Source: Pieris napi | Lineage: Eukaryota; Arthropoda; Insecta; Lepidoptera; Pieridae | Direction: 5' to 3' | DNA length: 64,000 nt | Assembly (NCBI RefSeq): GCF_905475465.1 | Contig: NC_062243.1 | Span: 8,394,267 to 8,458,266, forward strand | Part shown: piece after piece, positions 31,566 to 43,600 of the stretch | Position numbering within the stretch: the stretch's first letter is position 1 | Layout: every line of letters begins with the position of its first letter | Notes under the pieces: model-generated | Told to the model about the DNA's origin: nothing | Databases searched by the model: none | Seen by the model: the letters and a program-made list of their open reading frames with translations, nothing else | Translations under genes and position numbers: made by a program

Positions 31566-31571
31566 ATAAAG
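31566..31571 (+). terminator. Poly(A) signal AATAAA
   Basis: This is a canonical hexamer six bases after the TAG of the candidate terminal exon on the same strand. Confidence 0.4.
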
Positions 31572-31785
31572 AGGGATTATAATATGTATTTATATTTAAA
31601 TTGAATAATATGGACGTATTGTACAGTATATAGAACATTTATATTTTTATCAATGAGAAAATAGTATTATTAATTCATGTTCGCCCTAGCATAGAAAACG
31701 TTTTCTGTTTTATTGAAATGGTCGAATATTTTGCAATCTCGAAAAGTAATGATAATGTTAATGATTACTCGATAACAAAAAATAA

Positions 31786-32032
31786 AATCGGTTGTCTGTA
31801 AAGTCGGTTTACTGACGATAGTTGAACGTGACAACGTCACGAATCGCTCACTCAAGTAGGAGAGAGACAGATGTCGAACGCTGAAGAGCGCGGAGTCCGA
31901 TTGTGCCTCTCTGTCGCTTCGCGCTCTCGCTTGCACTTCAAGCCTTAAATGGAACGCCTCAGGTAACGAGTGTCCATGGGCGGCGGTATCACTAACCATC
32001 AGGTAAGCCTCCTGCCCGTTTGCCTCCTATTA
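31786..32032. mobile_element. MITE copy truncated by another repeat
   Basis: It starts TCGGTTGTCTGTAAAGTCGG as at 18,453 and runs to GGAACGCCTCAG near 31,965. There it switches abruptly to GAGTGTCCATGGGCGGCGGT and GCCTCCTGCCCGTTTGCC, a dispersed repeat seen inverted at the window's left edge. The usual right end of the MITE is missing. Confidence 0.6.
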
Positions 32033-32378
32033 CATAAAAAAAAACAACTGTGAAAGTTTTTACATCGAAATCCACAGTTACGAGAAATTTAAATCCGCAT
32101 CCATATTTTCCTTCTCGACGTTTCCCGCGGTCGCTCGGGGCTGTCTGATTGCCGTCTGGAATATTTATTAAATAAATATTGAATCGTTTCATTTGTTGAA
32201 CTTTGCTGTCAACTGACGACTTGACATTATAAAATGGCGCCTCGAGTACTAAAAGTCAAAGCAGTTAAAAAAAAAAAGGTTGTGAATAAAAAATCATAAG
32301 CCTTGCAATATTACTAATAAGCATTAACTGTCATTGGGATATAATATTTATAAATAATAGTTGGGTTTACCCACTACT

Positions 32379-32650
32379 TGTGTTCAATGCGTTCACGTCA
32401 CACAATTTTTGGAGATTATTGGCCCCCCCATGTAACGCACCGTAACGTTTTTCTGTACCCAAGTATAGTAAAACGTTTCATGACCACCTAGTGACTCTTT
32501 ATATCTAAAAGTTACCATTATGTGGTGTAAAGTACTGGAAAGTCGAAAATAATATTAGCAATAACGGCTTAATTCAATCCCCGCCCCGCATCGTAATGTT
32601 TTAACAAAAGGACCCCCCCCCAAAATTCGTTACGTAATACTTGAACGCTC
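32379..32650. mobile_element. Decayed TIR element related to 14,884-15,141
   Basis: The right end TACGTAATACTTGAACGCTC matches that family. The left end GTTCAATGCGTTCACGTCA is only partly complementary. C-runs (GGCCCCCCC, GACCCCCCCC) lie at both shoulders. Confidence 0.4.
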
Positions 32651-32807
32651 CCTGTACAGTTAGATTATTTTTTTTAACATGAAATCTGTGCAATTCTGTG
32701 GCATACAGACAGAATATTACATGATAAATAAACTTCCTACCCACCCAGTCTTTAGTTAATATAAATTGATATACGAACCCTTTTCGATGGTTTTAGTTTT
32801 TAGAAAA

Positions 32808-33063
32808 AAATCGGTTGTCTGTAAAGTCGGTTTACTGACGATAGTTGAACGTGACAACGTCACGAATCGCTCACTCAAGTAAGAGAGAGACAGATGTCGA
32901 ACGCTGAAGAGCGCGGAGTCCGATTGTGCCTCTCTGTCGCTTCGCGCTCTCGCTTGCACTTCAAGCCTTAAATGGAACGCCTCAGAGAGAGGTAACGCCG
33001 CATGAGTCATGTTTTTTCGTGCGTGCAGCCGGCTCCATCGATTTATAAGACGTTGTCACGTCA
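32808..33063. mobile_element. Complete copy of the ~255 bp MITE-like element
   Basis: It runs from TCGGTTGTCTGTAAAGTCGG to GACGTTGTCACGTC, nearly identical to 18,453-18,706 and the 31,786 copy. The high similarity suggests recent spread. A-runs precede each copy, but no clear target duplication is visible. Confidence 0.7.
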
Positions 33064-33250
33064 AAAATACAATCTATAAATTCACGATGCTGTTTTGTTA
33101 TTGTCTGTATTTGTATGGTATATGTAAATGTTGCACAATTTTCTAATCGTCGTTTTGATAAAAAACCAATATGTTGACTTCTATGTGTAGCAAGTAGCAA
33201 GACGTTCAGGAAACAAAATGCATATAAATAAAAGTATTATTTATAACCAT

Positions 33251-33259
33251 CGACTCTTT
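33251..33259. repeat. Left 9 bp target-site duplication
   Basis: CGACTCTTT lies immediately before the left terminal inverted repeat and is repeated exactly at 45,278-45,286. Confidence 0.93.
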
Positions 33260-33628
33260 GTGTCTGTGAAGTTAGCAGAGCACTTACCAGCAGAGCACAA
33301 AAAAATTAGAGTTCTGGCAGCACACTCAATAGTTCTATAGTTCCTGATAGTTTTTAGAAAGAGTTCTGGACTTTTTAGTCCAGAAAATAATTTTTTTAAA
33401 AATCGTAAAATGCTCTGCCAGCTTCCCGATCACAGCAGAGCATTTCTTACCGATTCCGATAAATAAGGTCTCATTAAAACAATCATTTCAATTATAACAG
33501 TTCCCTATCATTTAAATCCAAAAATAAAAAGGTTTAATTATCAAAAAAAATAAAGAAGAGTGAGAGAAAACGAAATAATGAGCATTTTTAAAAGATTTTA
33601 CTAAATGAAAAAAAAACCACATTGTACA
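33260..33628 (+). repeat. Left terminal inverted repeat, unique arm
   Basis: It is complementary to 44,909-45,277 with only a few small indels. It carries several AGCAGAGCA/TGCTCTGC motifs, a TTAGAGTTCTGGCAGC block and a 20 bp inner hairpin TCTGGACTTTTTAGTCCAGA at 33,365-33,384. The AGCAGAGCA and AGTTCTGG motifs recur in every satellite monomer. Confidence 0.9.
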
Positions 33629-34698
33629 GACATGGGAACTCCGCGGTTTCTATTAGATCTTTTAGATGTCTAGGCATCACAATTAAATCCTAGGCCAGAA
33701 CTCTCCGCTTTCTCTCAGCAGAGCATACCTCTATGATGAAAATTAGCAATTTTTTTCACTTATTTTAGAAAAATTCAAAAAAATATTAAATATTGGGTCT
33801 AGACATGAGAACTCCGCGGTTTCTATTAGATCTTATACATGTCTAGGCATCACAATTAAATCCTAGGCCAGAACTCTTTGTTTTCTCTCAGCAGAGCATA
33901 CCTCTATGATGAAAATTGGCAATTTTTTCACTTATTTTAGAAAAATTCAAAAAAATATTAAATGTTGGGTCTAGACATGGGAACTCCGCGGTTCCAATTA
34001 GATCTATTAGATGTCTAGGCATCACAATTAAATCCTAGGCCAGAACTCTCCGCGTTCTCTCAGCAGAGCATACCTCTATGATGAAAATTGGCAATTTTTT
34101 AACTTAATTTAGAATAATTAAAAAAAAAATAAAGTTTTGGGTCTAGACATGAGTACTTCGCAGTTTCTATTAGATTTTTTAGATGTCTAGGCATCACAAT
34201 TAAATCCTAGGTCAGAACTCTCCACTTTCTCTCAGCAGAGCATACCTCTATGATGAAAATTGGCAATTTTTTAACTTAATTTAGAATAATTCAAAAATAA
34301 ATAAAGTTTTGGGTCTAGACATGAGTACTTCGCGGTTTCTATTAGATTTTTTAGATGTCTAGGCATCACAATTAAATCCTAGGCCAGAACTCTTTGCTTT
34401 CTCTCAGCAGAGCATACGTCTATGGTGAAAATTGGCAATTTTTTCACTTATTTTAGAAAAATTAAAAGAAAAATAAAGTTTTGGGTCTAGACATGAGAAC
34501 TTCGCGGTTTCTATTAGATCTTATAGATGTCTAGGCATCACAATTAAATCCTAGGCCAGAACTCTTCGCTTTCTCTCAGCAGATCATACCACTATGATGA
34601 AAATTAGCCATTTTTTTCACTTATTTTAGAAAAATTCAAAAAAATATTAAATATTGAGTCAAGACATGAGAACTCCGCGGTTTCTATTAGATCTTATA
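33629..34698 (-). repeat. Short array arm: ~6 monomers of 172 bp
   Basis: CTAGGCATCACAATT recurs at 33,670, 33,843, 34,015, 34,187, 34,359 and 34,531, spaced 172-173 bp. Monomers differ more from each other here than in the long arm, for example GAGTACTTCGC versus GAGAACTCCGC. The arm ends inside a monomer at the orientation switch. Confidence 0.92.
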
Positions 34699-37600
34699 GA
34701 TTTAATTGTGATGCCTAGACATCTATAAGATCTAATAGAAACCGTGGAGTTCTCATGTCTAGATCCAATATTTAATATTTTTTTGAATTTTTCTAAAATA
34801 AGTGAAAAAATTGCCAATTTTCATCATAGAGGTATGCTCTGCTGAGAGAAAACAAAGAGTTCTGGCCTAAGATTTAATTGTGATGCCTAGACATCTAAAA
34901 AATCTAATAGAAACCGTGGAGTTCTCATGTCTAGACCCAATATTTAATATTTTTTTGAATTTTTCTAAAATAAGTGAAAAAATTGCCAATTTTCATCATA
35001 GAGGTATGCTCTGCTGAGAGAAAACAAAGAGTTCTGGCCTAGGATTTAATTGTGATGCCTAGACATCTATAAGATCTAATAGAAACCGCGGAGTTCTCAT
35101 GTCTAGACCCAATATTTAATATTTTTTTGAATTTTTCTAAAATAAGTGAAAAAATTGCTAATTTTCATCATAGAGGTATGCTCTGCTGAGGGAAAGCGTA
35201 GAGTTCTGGCCTAAGATTTAATTGTGATGCCTAGACATCTAAAAAATCTAATAGAAACCGCGGAGTTCTCATGTCTAGACCCAATATTTAATATTTTTTT
35301 GAATTTTTCTAAAATAAGTGAAAAAATTGCTAATTTTCATCATAGAGGTATGCTCTGCTGAGGGAAAGCGTAGAGTTCTGGCCTAAGATTTAATTGTGAT
35401 GCCTAGACATCTAAAAGATCTAATAGAAACCGCGGAGTTTCCATGTCTAGACCCAAAATTTAAAAAAAAATTTAATTTTTCTAAAATAAGTGAAAAAATT
35501 GCCAATTTTCATCATAGAGGTATGCTCTGCTGAGAGAAAGCGGAGAGTTCTGGCCTAGGATTTAATTGTGATGCCTAGATATCTAAAAAATCTAATAGAA
35601 ACCGCGGAGTTCTCATGTCTAGACCCAATATTTAATATTTTTTTGAATTTTTCTAAAATAAGTGAAAAAATTGCTAATTTTCATCATAGAGGTATGCTCT
35701 GCTGAGAGAAAGCGAAGAGTTCTGGGCTAGGATTTAATTGTGATGCCTAGACATCTATAAGATCTAATAGAAACCGTGGAGTTCTCATGTCTAGATCTAA
35801 TATTTAATATTTTTTTGAATTTTTCTAAAATTAGTGAAAAAATTGCCAATTTTCATCATAGAGGTATGCTCTGCTGAGAGAAAACAAAGAGTTCTGGCCT
35901 AGGATTTAATTGTGATGCCTAGAAATCTATAAGATCTAATAGAAACCGTGGAGTTCTCATGTCTAGACCCAATATTTAATATTTTTTTGAATTTTTCTAA
36001 AATAAGTGAAAAAATTGCCAATTTTCATCATAGAGGTATGCTCTGCTGAGAGAAAACAAAGAGTTCTGGCCTAGGATTTAATTGTGATGCCTAGACATCT
36101 ATAAGATCTAATAGAAACCGCGGAGTTCTCATGTCTAGACCCAATATTTAATATTTTTTTGAATTTTTCTAAAATAAGTGAAAAAATTGCTAATTTTCAT
36201 CATAGAGGTATGCTCTGCTGAGGGAAAGCGTAGAGTTCTGGCCTAAGATTTAATTGTGATGCCTAGACATCTAAAAGATCTAATAGAAACCGCGGAGTTT
36301 CCATGTCTAGACCCAAAATTTAAAAATAAATTTAATTTTTCTAAAATAAGTGAAAAAATTGCCAATTTTCATCATAGAGGTATGCTCTGCTGAGAGAAAG
36401 CGGAGAGTTCTGGCCTAGGATTTAATTGTGATGCCTAGACATCTAAAAAATCTAATAGAAACCGCGGAGTTCTCATGTCTAGACCTAATATTTAATATTT
36501 TTTTGAATTTTTCTAAAATAAGTGAAAAAATTGCTAATTTTCATCATAGAGGTATGCTCTGCTGAGAGAAAGCGAAGAGTTCTGGGCTAGGATTTAATTG
36601 TGATGCCTAGACATCTATAAGATCTAATAGAAACCGTGGAGTTCTCATGTCTAGATCCAATATTTAATATTTTTTTGAATTTTTCTAAAATAAGTGAAAA
36701 AATTGCTAATTTTCATCATAGAGGTATGCTCTGCTGAGAGAAAGCGAAGAGTTCTGGGCTAGGATTTAATTGTGATGCCTAGACATCTATAAGATCTAAT
36801 AGAAACCGTGGAGTTCTCATGTCTAGACCCAATATTTAATATTTTTTTGAATTTTTCTAAAATAAGTGAAAAAATTGCCAATTTTCACCATAGAGGTATG
36901 CTCTGCTGAGAGAAAGCGGAGAGTTCTGGCCTAGGATTTAATTATGATGCCTAGACATCTAAAAGATCTAATAGAAACCGTGGAGTTCTCATGTCTAGAC
37001 CCAATATTTAATATTTTTTTGAATTTTTCTAAAATAAGTGAAAAAATTGCCAATTTTCATCATAGAGGTATGCTCTGCTGAGAGAAAACAAAGAGTTCTG
37101 GCCTAGGATTTAATTGTGATGCCTAGACATCTAAAAGATCTAATAGAAACCGTAGAGTTCCCATGTCTAGACCCAAAATTTAAAAAAAAATTTAATTTTT
37201 CTAAAATAAGTGAAAAAATTGCCAATTTTCATCATAGAGGTATGCTCTGCTGAGAGAAAGCGGAGAGTTCTGGCCTAGGATTTAATTGTGATGCCTAGAC
37301 ATCTAAAAAATCTAATAGAAACCGCGGAGTTCTCATGTCTAGACCCAATATTTAATATTTTTTTGAATTTTTCTAAAATAAGTGAAAAAATTGCTAATTT
37401 TCATCATAGAGGTATGCTCTGCTGAGGGAAAGCGTAGAGTTCTGGCCTAAGATTTAATTGTGATGCCTAGACATCTAAAAGATCTAATAGAAACCGTGGA
37501 GTTCTCATGTCTAGATCCAATATTTAATATTTTTTTGAATTTTTCTAAAATAAGTGAAAAAATTGCTAATTTTCATCATAGAGGTATGCTCTGCTGAGGG

Positions 37601-40600
37601 AAAGCGTAGAGTTCTGGCCTAAGATTTAATTGTGATGCCTAGACATCTAAAAAATCTAATAGAAACCGCGGAGTTCTCATGTCTAGACCCAATATTTAAT
37701 ATTTTTTTGAATTTTTCTAAAATAAGTGAAAAAATTGCTAATTTTCATCATAGAGGTATGCTCTGCTGAGGGAAAGCGTAGAGTTCTGGCCTAAGATTTA
37801 ATTGTGATGCCTAGACATCTAAAAGATCTAATAGAAACCGCGGAGTTTCCATGTCTAGACCCAAAATTTAAAAAAAAATTTAATTTTTCTAAAATAAGTG
37901 AAAAAATTGCCAATTTTCATCATAGAGGTATGCTCTGCTGAGAGAAAGCGGAGAGTTCTGGCCTAGGATTTAATTGTGATGCCTAGATATCTAAAAAATC
38001 TAATAGAAACCGCGGAGTTCTCATGTCTAGACCCAATATTTAATATTTTTTTGAATTTTTCTAAAATAAGTGAAAAAATTGCTAATTTTCATCATAGAGG
38101 TATGCTCTGCTGAGAGAAAGCGAAGAGTTCTGGGCTAGGATTTAATTGTGATGCCTAGACATCTATAAGATCTAATAGAAACCGTGGAGTTCTCATGTCT
38201 AGATCTAATATTTAATATTTTTTTGAATTTTTCTAAAATAAGTGAAAAAATTGCCAATTTTCATCATAGAGGTATGCTCTGCTGAGAGAAAACAAAGAGT
38301 TCTGGCCTAGGATTTAATTGTGATGCCTAGAAATCTATAAGATCTAATAGAAACCGTGGAGTTCTCATGTCTAGACCCAATATTTAATATTTTTTTGAAT
38401 TTTTCTAAAATAAGTGAAAAAATTGCCAATTTTCATCATAGAGGTATGCTCTGCTGAGAGAAAACAAAGAGTTCTGGCCTAGGATTTAATTGTGATGCCT
38501 AGACATCTATAAGATCTAATAGAAACCGCGGAGTTCTCATGTCTAGACCCAATATTTAATATTTTTTTGAATTTTTCTAAAATAAGTGAAAAAATTGCTA
38601 ATTTTCATCATAGAGGTATGCTCTGCTGAGGGAAAGCGTAGAGTTCTGGCCTAAGATTTAATTGTGATGCCTAGACATCTAAAAGATCTAATAGAAACCG
38701 CGGAGTTTCCATGTCTAGACCCAAAATTTAAAAATAAATTTAATTTTTCTAAAATAAGTGAAAAAATTGCCAATTTTCATCATAGAGGTATGCTCTGCTG
38801 AGAGAAAGCGGAGAGTTCTGGCCTAGGATTTAATTGTGATGCCTAGACATCTAAAAAATCTAATAGAAACCGCGGAGTTCTCATGTCTAGACTTAATATT
38901 TAATATTTTTTTGAATTTTTCTAAAATAAGTGAAAAAATTGCTAATTTTCATCATAGAGGTATGCTCTGCTGAGAGAAAGCGAAGAGTTCTGGGCTAGGA
39001 TTTAATTGTGATGCCTAGACATCTATAAGATCTAATAGAAACCGTGGAGTTCTCATGTCTAGATCCAATATTTAATATTTTTTTGAATTTTTCTAAAATA
39101 AGTGAAAAAATTGCTAATTTTCATCATAGAGGTATGCTCTGCTGAGAGAAAGCGAAGAGTTCTGGGCTAGGATTTAATTGTGATGCCTAGACATCTATAA
39201 GATCTAATAGAAACCGTGGAGTTCTCATGTCTAGACCCAATATTTAATATTTTTTTGAATTTTTCTAAAATAAGTGAAAATATTGCCAATTTTCACCATA
39301 GAGGTATGCTCTGCTGAGAGAAAGCGGAGAGTTCTGGCCTAGGATTTAATTATGATGCCTAGACATCTAAAAGATCTAATAGAAACCGTGGAGTTCTCAT
39401 GTCTAGACCCAATATTTAATATTTTTTTGAATTTTTCTAAAATAAGTGAAAAAATTGCCAATTTTCATCATAGAGGTATGCTCTGCTGAGAGAAAACAAA
39501 GAGTTCTGGCCTAGGATTTAATTGTGATGCCTAGACATCTAAAAGATCTAATAGAAACCGTAGAGTTCCCATGTCTAGACCCAAAATTTAAAAAAAAATT
39601 TAATTTTTCTAAAATAAGTGAAAAAATTGCCAATTTTCATCATAGAGGTATGCTCTGCTGAGAGAAAGCGGAGAGTTCTGGCCTAGGATTTAATTGTGAT
39701 GCCTAGACATCTAAAAAATCTAATAGAAACCGCGGAGTTCTCATGTCTAGACCCAATATTTAATATTTTTTTGAATTTTTCTAAAATAAGTGAAAAAATT
39801 GCTAATTTTCATCATAGAGGTATGCTCTGCTGAGGGAAAGCGTAGAGTTCTGGCCTAAGATTTAATTGTGATGCCTAGACATCTAAAAGATCTAATAGAA
39901 ACCGCGGAGTTTCCATGTCTAGACCCAAAATTTAAAAAAAAATTTAATTATTCCAAAATAAGTGAAAAAATTGCCAATTTTCATCATAGAGGTATGCTCT
40001 GCTGAGAGAAAGCGGAGAGTTCTGGCCTAGGATTTAATTGTGATGCCTAGACATCTAAAAAATCTAATAGAAACCGCGGAGTTCTCATGTCTAGACCCAA
40101 TATTTAATATTTTTTTGAATTTTTCTAAAATAAGTGAAAAAATTGCTAATTTTCATCATAGAGGTATGCTCTGCTGAGGGAAAGCGTAGAGTTCTGGCCT
40201 AAGATTTAATTGTGATGCCTAGACATCTAAAAGATCTAATAGAAACCGCGGAGTTCCCATGTCTAGACCCAAAATTTAAAAAAAAATTTAATTTTTCTAA
40301 AATAAGTGAAAAAATTGCCAATTTTCATCATAGAGGTATGCTCTGCTGAGAGAAAGCGGAGAGTTCTGGCCTAGGATTTAATTGTGATGCCTAGACATCT
40401 AAAAAATCTAATAGAAACCGCGGAGTTCTCATGTCTAGACCTAATATTTAATATTTTTTTGAATTTTTCTAAAATAAGTGAAAAAATTGCTAATTTTCAT
40501 CATAGAGGTATGCTCTGCTGAGAGAAAGCGAAGAGTTCTGGGCTAGGATTTAATTGTGATGCCTAGACATCTATAAGATCTAATAGAAACCGTGGAGTTC

Positions 40601-43600
40601 TCATGTCTAGATCCAATATTTAATATTTTTTTGAATTTTTCTAAAATAAGTGAAAAAATTGCTAATTTTCATCATAGAGGTATGCTCTGCTGAGAGAAAG
40701 CGAAGAGTTCTGGGCTAGGATTTAATTGTGATGCCTAGACATCTATAAGATCTAATAGAAACCGTGGAGTTCTCATGTCTAGACCCAATATTTAATATTT
40801 TTTTGAATTTTTCTAAAATAAGTGAAAAAATTGCCAATTTTCACCATAGAGGTATGCTCTGCTGAGAGAAAGCGGAGAGTTCTGGCCTAGGATTTAATTA
40901 TGATGCCTAGACATCTAAAAGATCTAATAGAAACCGTGGAGTTCTCATGTCTAGACCCAATATTTAATATTTTTTTGAATTTTTCTAAAATAAGTGAAAA
41001 AATTGCCAATTTTCATCATAGAGGTATGCTCTGCTGAGAGAAAACAAAGAGTTCTGGCCTAGGATTTAATTGTGATGCCTAGACATCTAAAAGATCTAAT
41101 AGAAACCGTAGAGTTCCCATGTCTAGACCCAAAATTTAAAAAAAAATTTAATTTTTCTAAAATAAGTGAAAAAATTGCCAATTTTCATCATAGAGGTATG
41201 CTCTGCTGAGAGAAAGCGGAGAGTTCTGGCCTAGGATTTAATTGTGATGCCTAGACATCTAAAAAATCTAATAGAAACCGCGGAGTTCTCATGTCTAGAC
41301 CCAATATTTAATATTTTTTTGAATTTTTCTAAAATAAGTGAAAAAATTGCTAATTTTCATCATAGAGGTATGCTCTGCTGAGGGAAAGCGTAGAGTTCTG
41401 GCCTAAGATTTAATTGTGATGCCTAGACATCTAAAAGATCTAATAGAAACCGTGGAGTTCTCATGTCTAGATCCAATATTTAATATTTTTTTGAATTTTT
41501 CTAAAATAAGTGAAAAAATTGCTAATTTTCATCATAGAGGTATGCTCTGCTGAGGGAAAGCGTAGAGTTCTGGCCTAAGATTTAATTGTGATGCCTAGAC
41601 ATCTAAAAAATCTAATAGAAACCGCGGAGTTCTCATGTCTAGACCCAATATTTAATATTTTTTTGAATTTTTCTAAAATAAGTGAAAAAATTGCTAATTT
41701 TCATCATAGAGGTATGCTCTGCTGAGGGAAAGCGTAGAGTTCTGGCCTAAGATTTAATTGTGATGCCTAGACATCTAAAAGATCTAATAGAAACCGCGGA
41801 GTTTCCATGTCTAGACCCAAAATTTAAAAAAAAATTTAATTTTTCTAAAATAAGTGAAAAAATTGCCAATTTTCATCATAGAGGTATGCTCTGCTGAGAG
41901 AAAGCGGAGAGTTCTGGCCTAGGATTTAATTGTGATGCCTAGATATCTAAAAAATCTAATAGAAACCGCGGAGTTCTCATGTCTAGACCCAATATTTAAT
42001 ATTTTTTTGAATTTTTCTAAAATAAGTGAAAAAATTGCTAATTTTCATCATAGAGGTATGCTCTGCTGAGAGAAAGCGAAGAGTTCTGGGCTAGGATTTA
42101 ATTGTGATGCCTAGACATCTATAAGATCTAATAGAAACCGTGGAGTTCTCATGTCTAGATCTAATATTTAATATTTTTTTGAATTTTTCTAAAATAAGTG
42201 AAAAAATTGCCAATTTTCATCATAGAGGTATGCTCTGCTGAGAGAAAACAAAGAGTTCTGGCCTAGGATTTAATTGTGATGCCTAGAAATCTATAAGATC
42301 TAATAGAAACCGTGGAGTTCTCATGTCTAGACCCAATATTTAATATTTTTTTGAATTTTTCTAAAATAAGTGAAAAAATTGCCAATTTTCATCATAGAGG
42401 TATGCTCTGCTGAGAGAAAACAAAGAGTTCTGGCCTAGGATTTAATTGTGATGCCTAGACATCTATAAGATCTAATAGAAACCGCGGAGTTCTCATGTCT
42501 AGACCCAATATTTAATATTTTTTTGAATTTTTCTAAAATAAGTGAAAAAATTGCTAATTTTCATCATAGAGGTATGCTCTGCTGAGGGAAAGCGTAGAGT
42601 TCTGGCCTAAGATTTAATTGTGATGCCTAGACATCTAAAAGATCTAATAGAAACCGCGGAGTTTCCATGTCTAGACCCAAAATTTAAAAATAAATTTAAT
42701 TTTTCTAAAATAAGTGAAAAAATTGCCAATTTTCATCATAGAGGTATGCTCTGCTGAGAGAAAGCGGAGAGTTCTGGCCTAGGATTTAATTGTGATGCCT
42801 AGACATCTAAAAAATCTAATAGAAACCGCGGAGTTCTCATGTCTAGACCTAATATTTAATATTTTTTTGAATTTTTCTAAAATAAGTGAAAAAATTGCTA
42901 ATTTTCATCATAGAGGTATGCTCTGCTGAGAGAAAGCGAAGAGTTCTGGGCTAGGATTTAATTGTGATGCCTAGACATCTATAAGATCTAATAGAAACCG
43001 TGGAGTTCTCATGTCTAGATCCAATATTTAATATTTTTTTGAATTTTTCTAAAATAAGTGAAAAAATTGCTAATTTTCATCATAGAGGTATGCTCTGCTG
43101 AGAGAAAGCGAAGAGTTCTGGGCTAGGATTTAATTGTGATGCCTAGACATCTATAAGATCTAATAGAAACCGTGGAGTTCTCATGTCTAGACCCAATATT
43201 TAATATTTTTTTGAATTTTTCTAAAATAAGTGAAAAAATTGCCAATTTTCACCATAGAGGTATGCTCTGCTGAGAGAAAGCGGAGAGTTCTGGCCTAGGA
43301 TTTAATTATGATGCCTAGACATCTAAAAGATCTAATAGAAACCGTGGAGTTCTCATGTCTAGACCCAATATTTAATATTTTTTTGAATTTTTCTAAAATA
43401 AGTGAAAAAATTGCCAATTTTCATCATAGAGGTATGCTCTGCTGAGAGAAAACAAAGAGTTCTGGCCTAGGATTTAATTGTGATGCCTAGACATCTAAAA
43501 GATCTAATAGAAACCGTAGAGTTCCCATGTCTAGACCCAAAATTTAAAAAAAAATTTAATTTTTCTAAAATAAGTGAAAAAATTGCCAATTTTCATCATA

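Noticed and set aside
31670..33200. ORFs recurring at 31,670, 32,756 and 18,364 with the same peptide core
   Set aside because: They recur because a noncoding MITE-like element recurs; the frame differs in its flanks and has no known domain.
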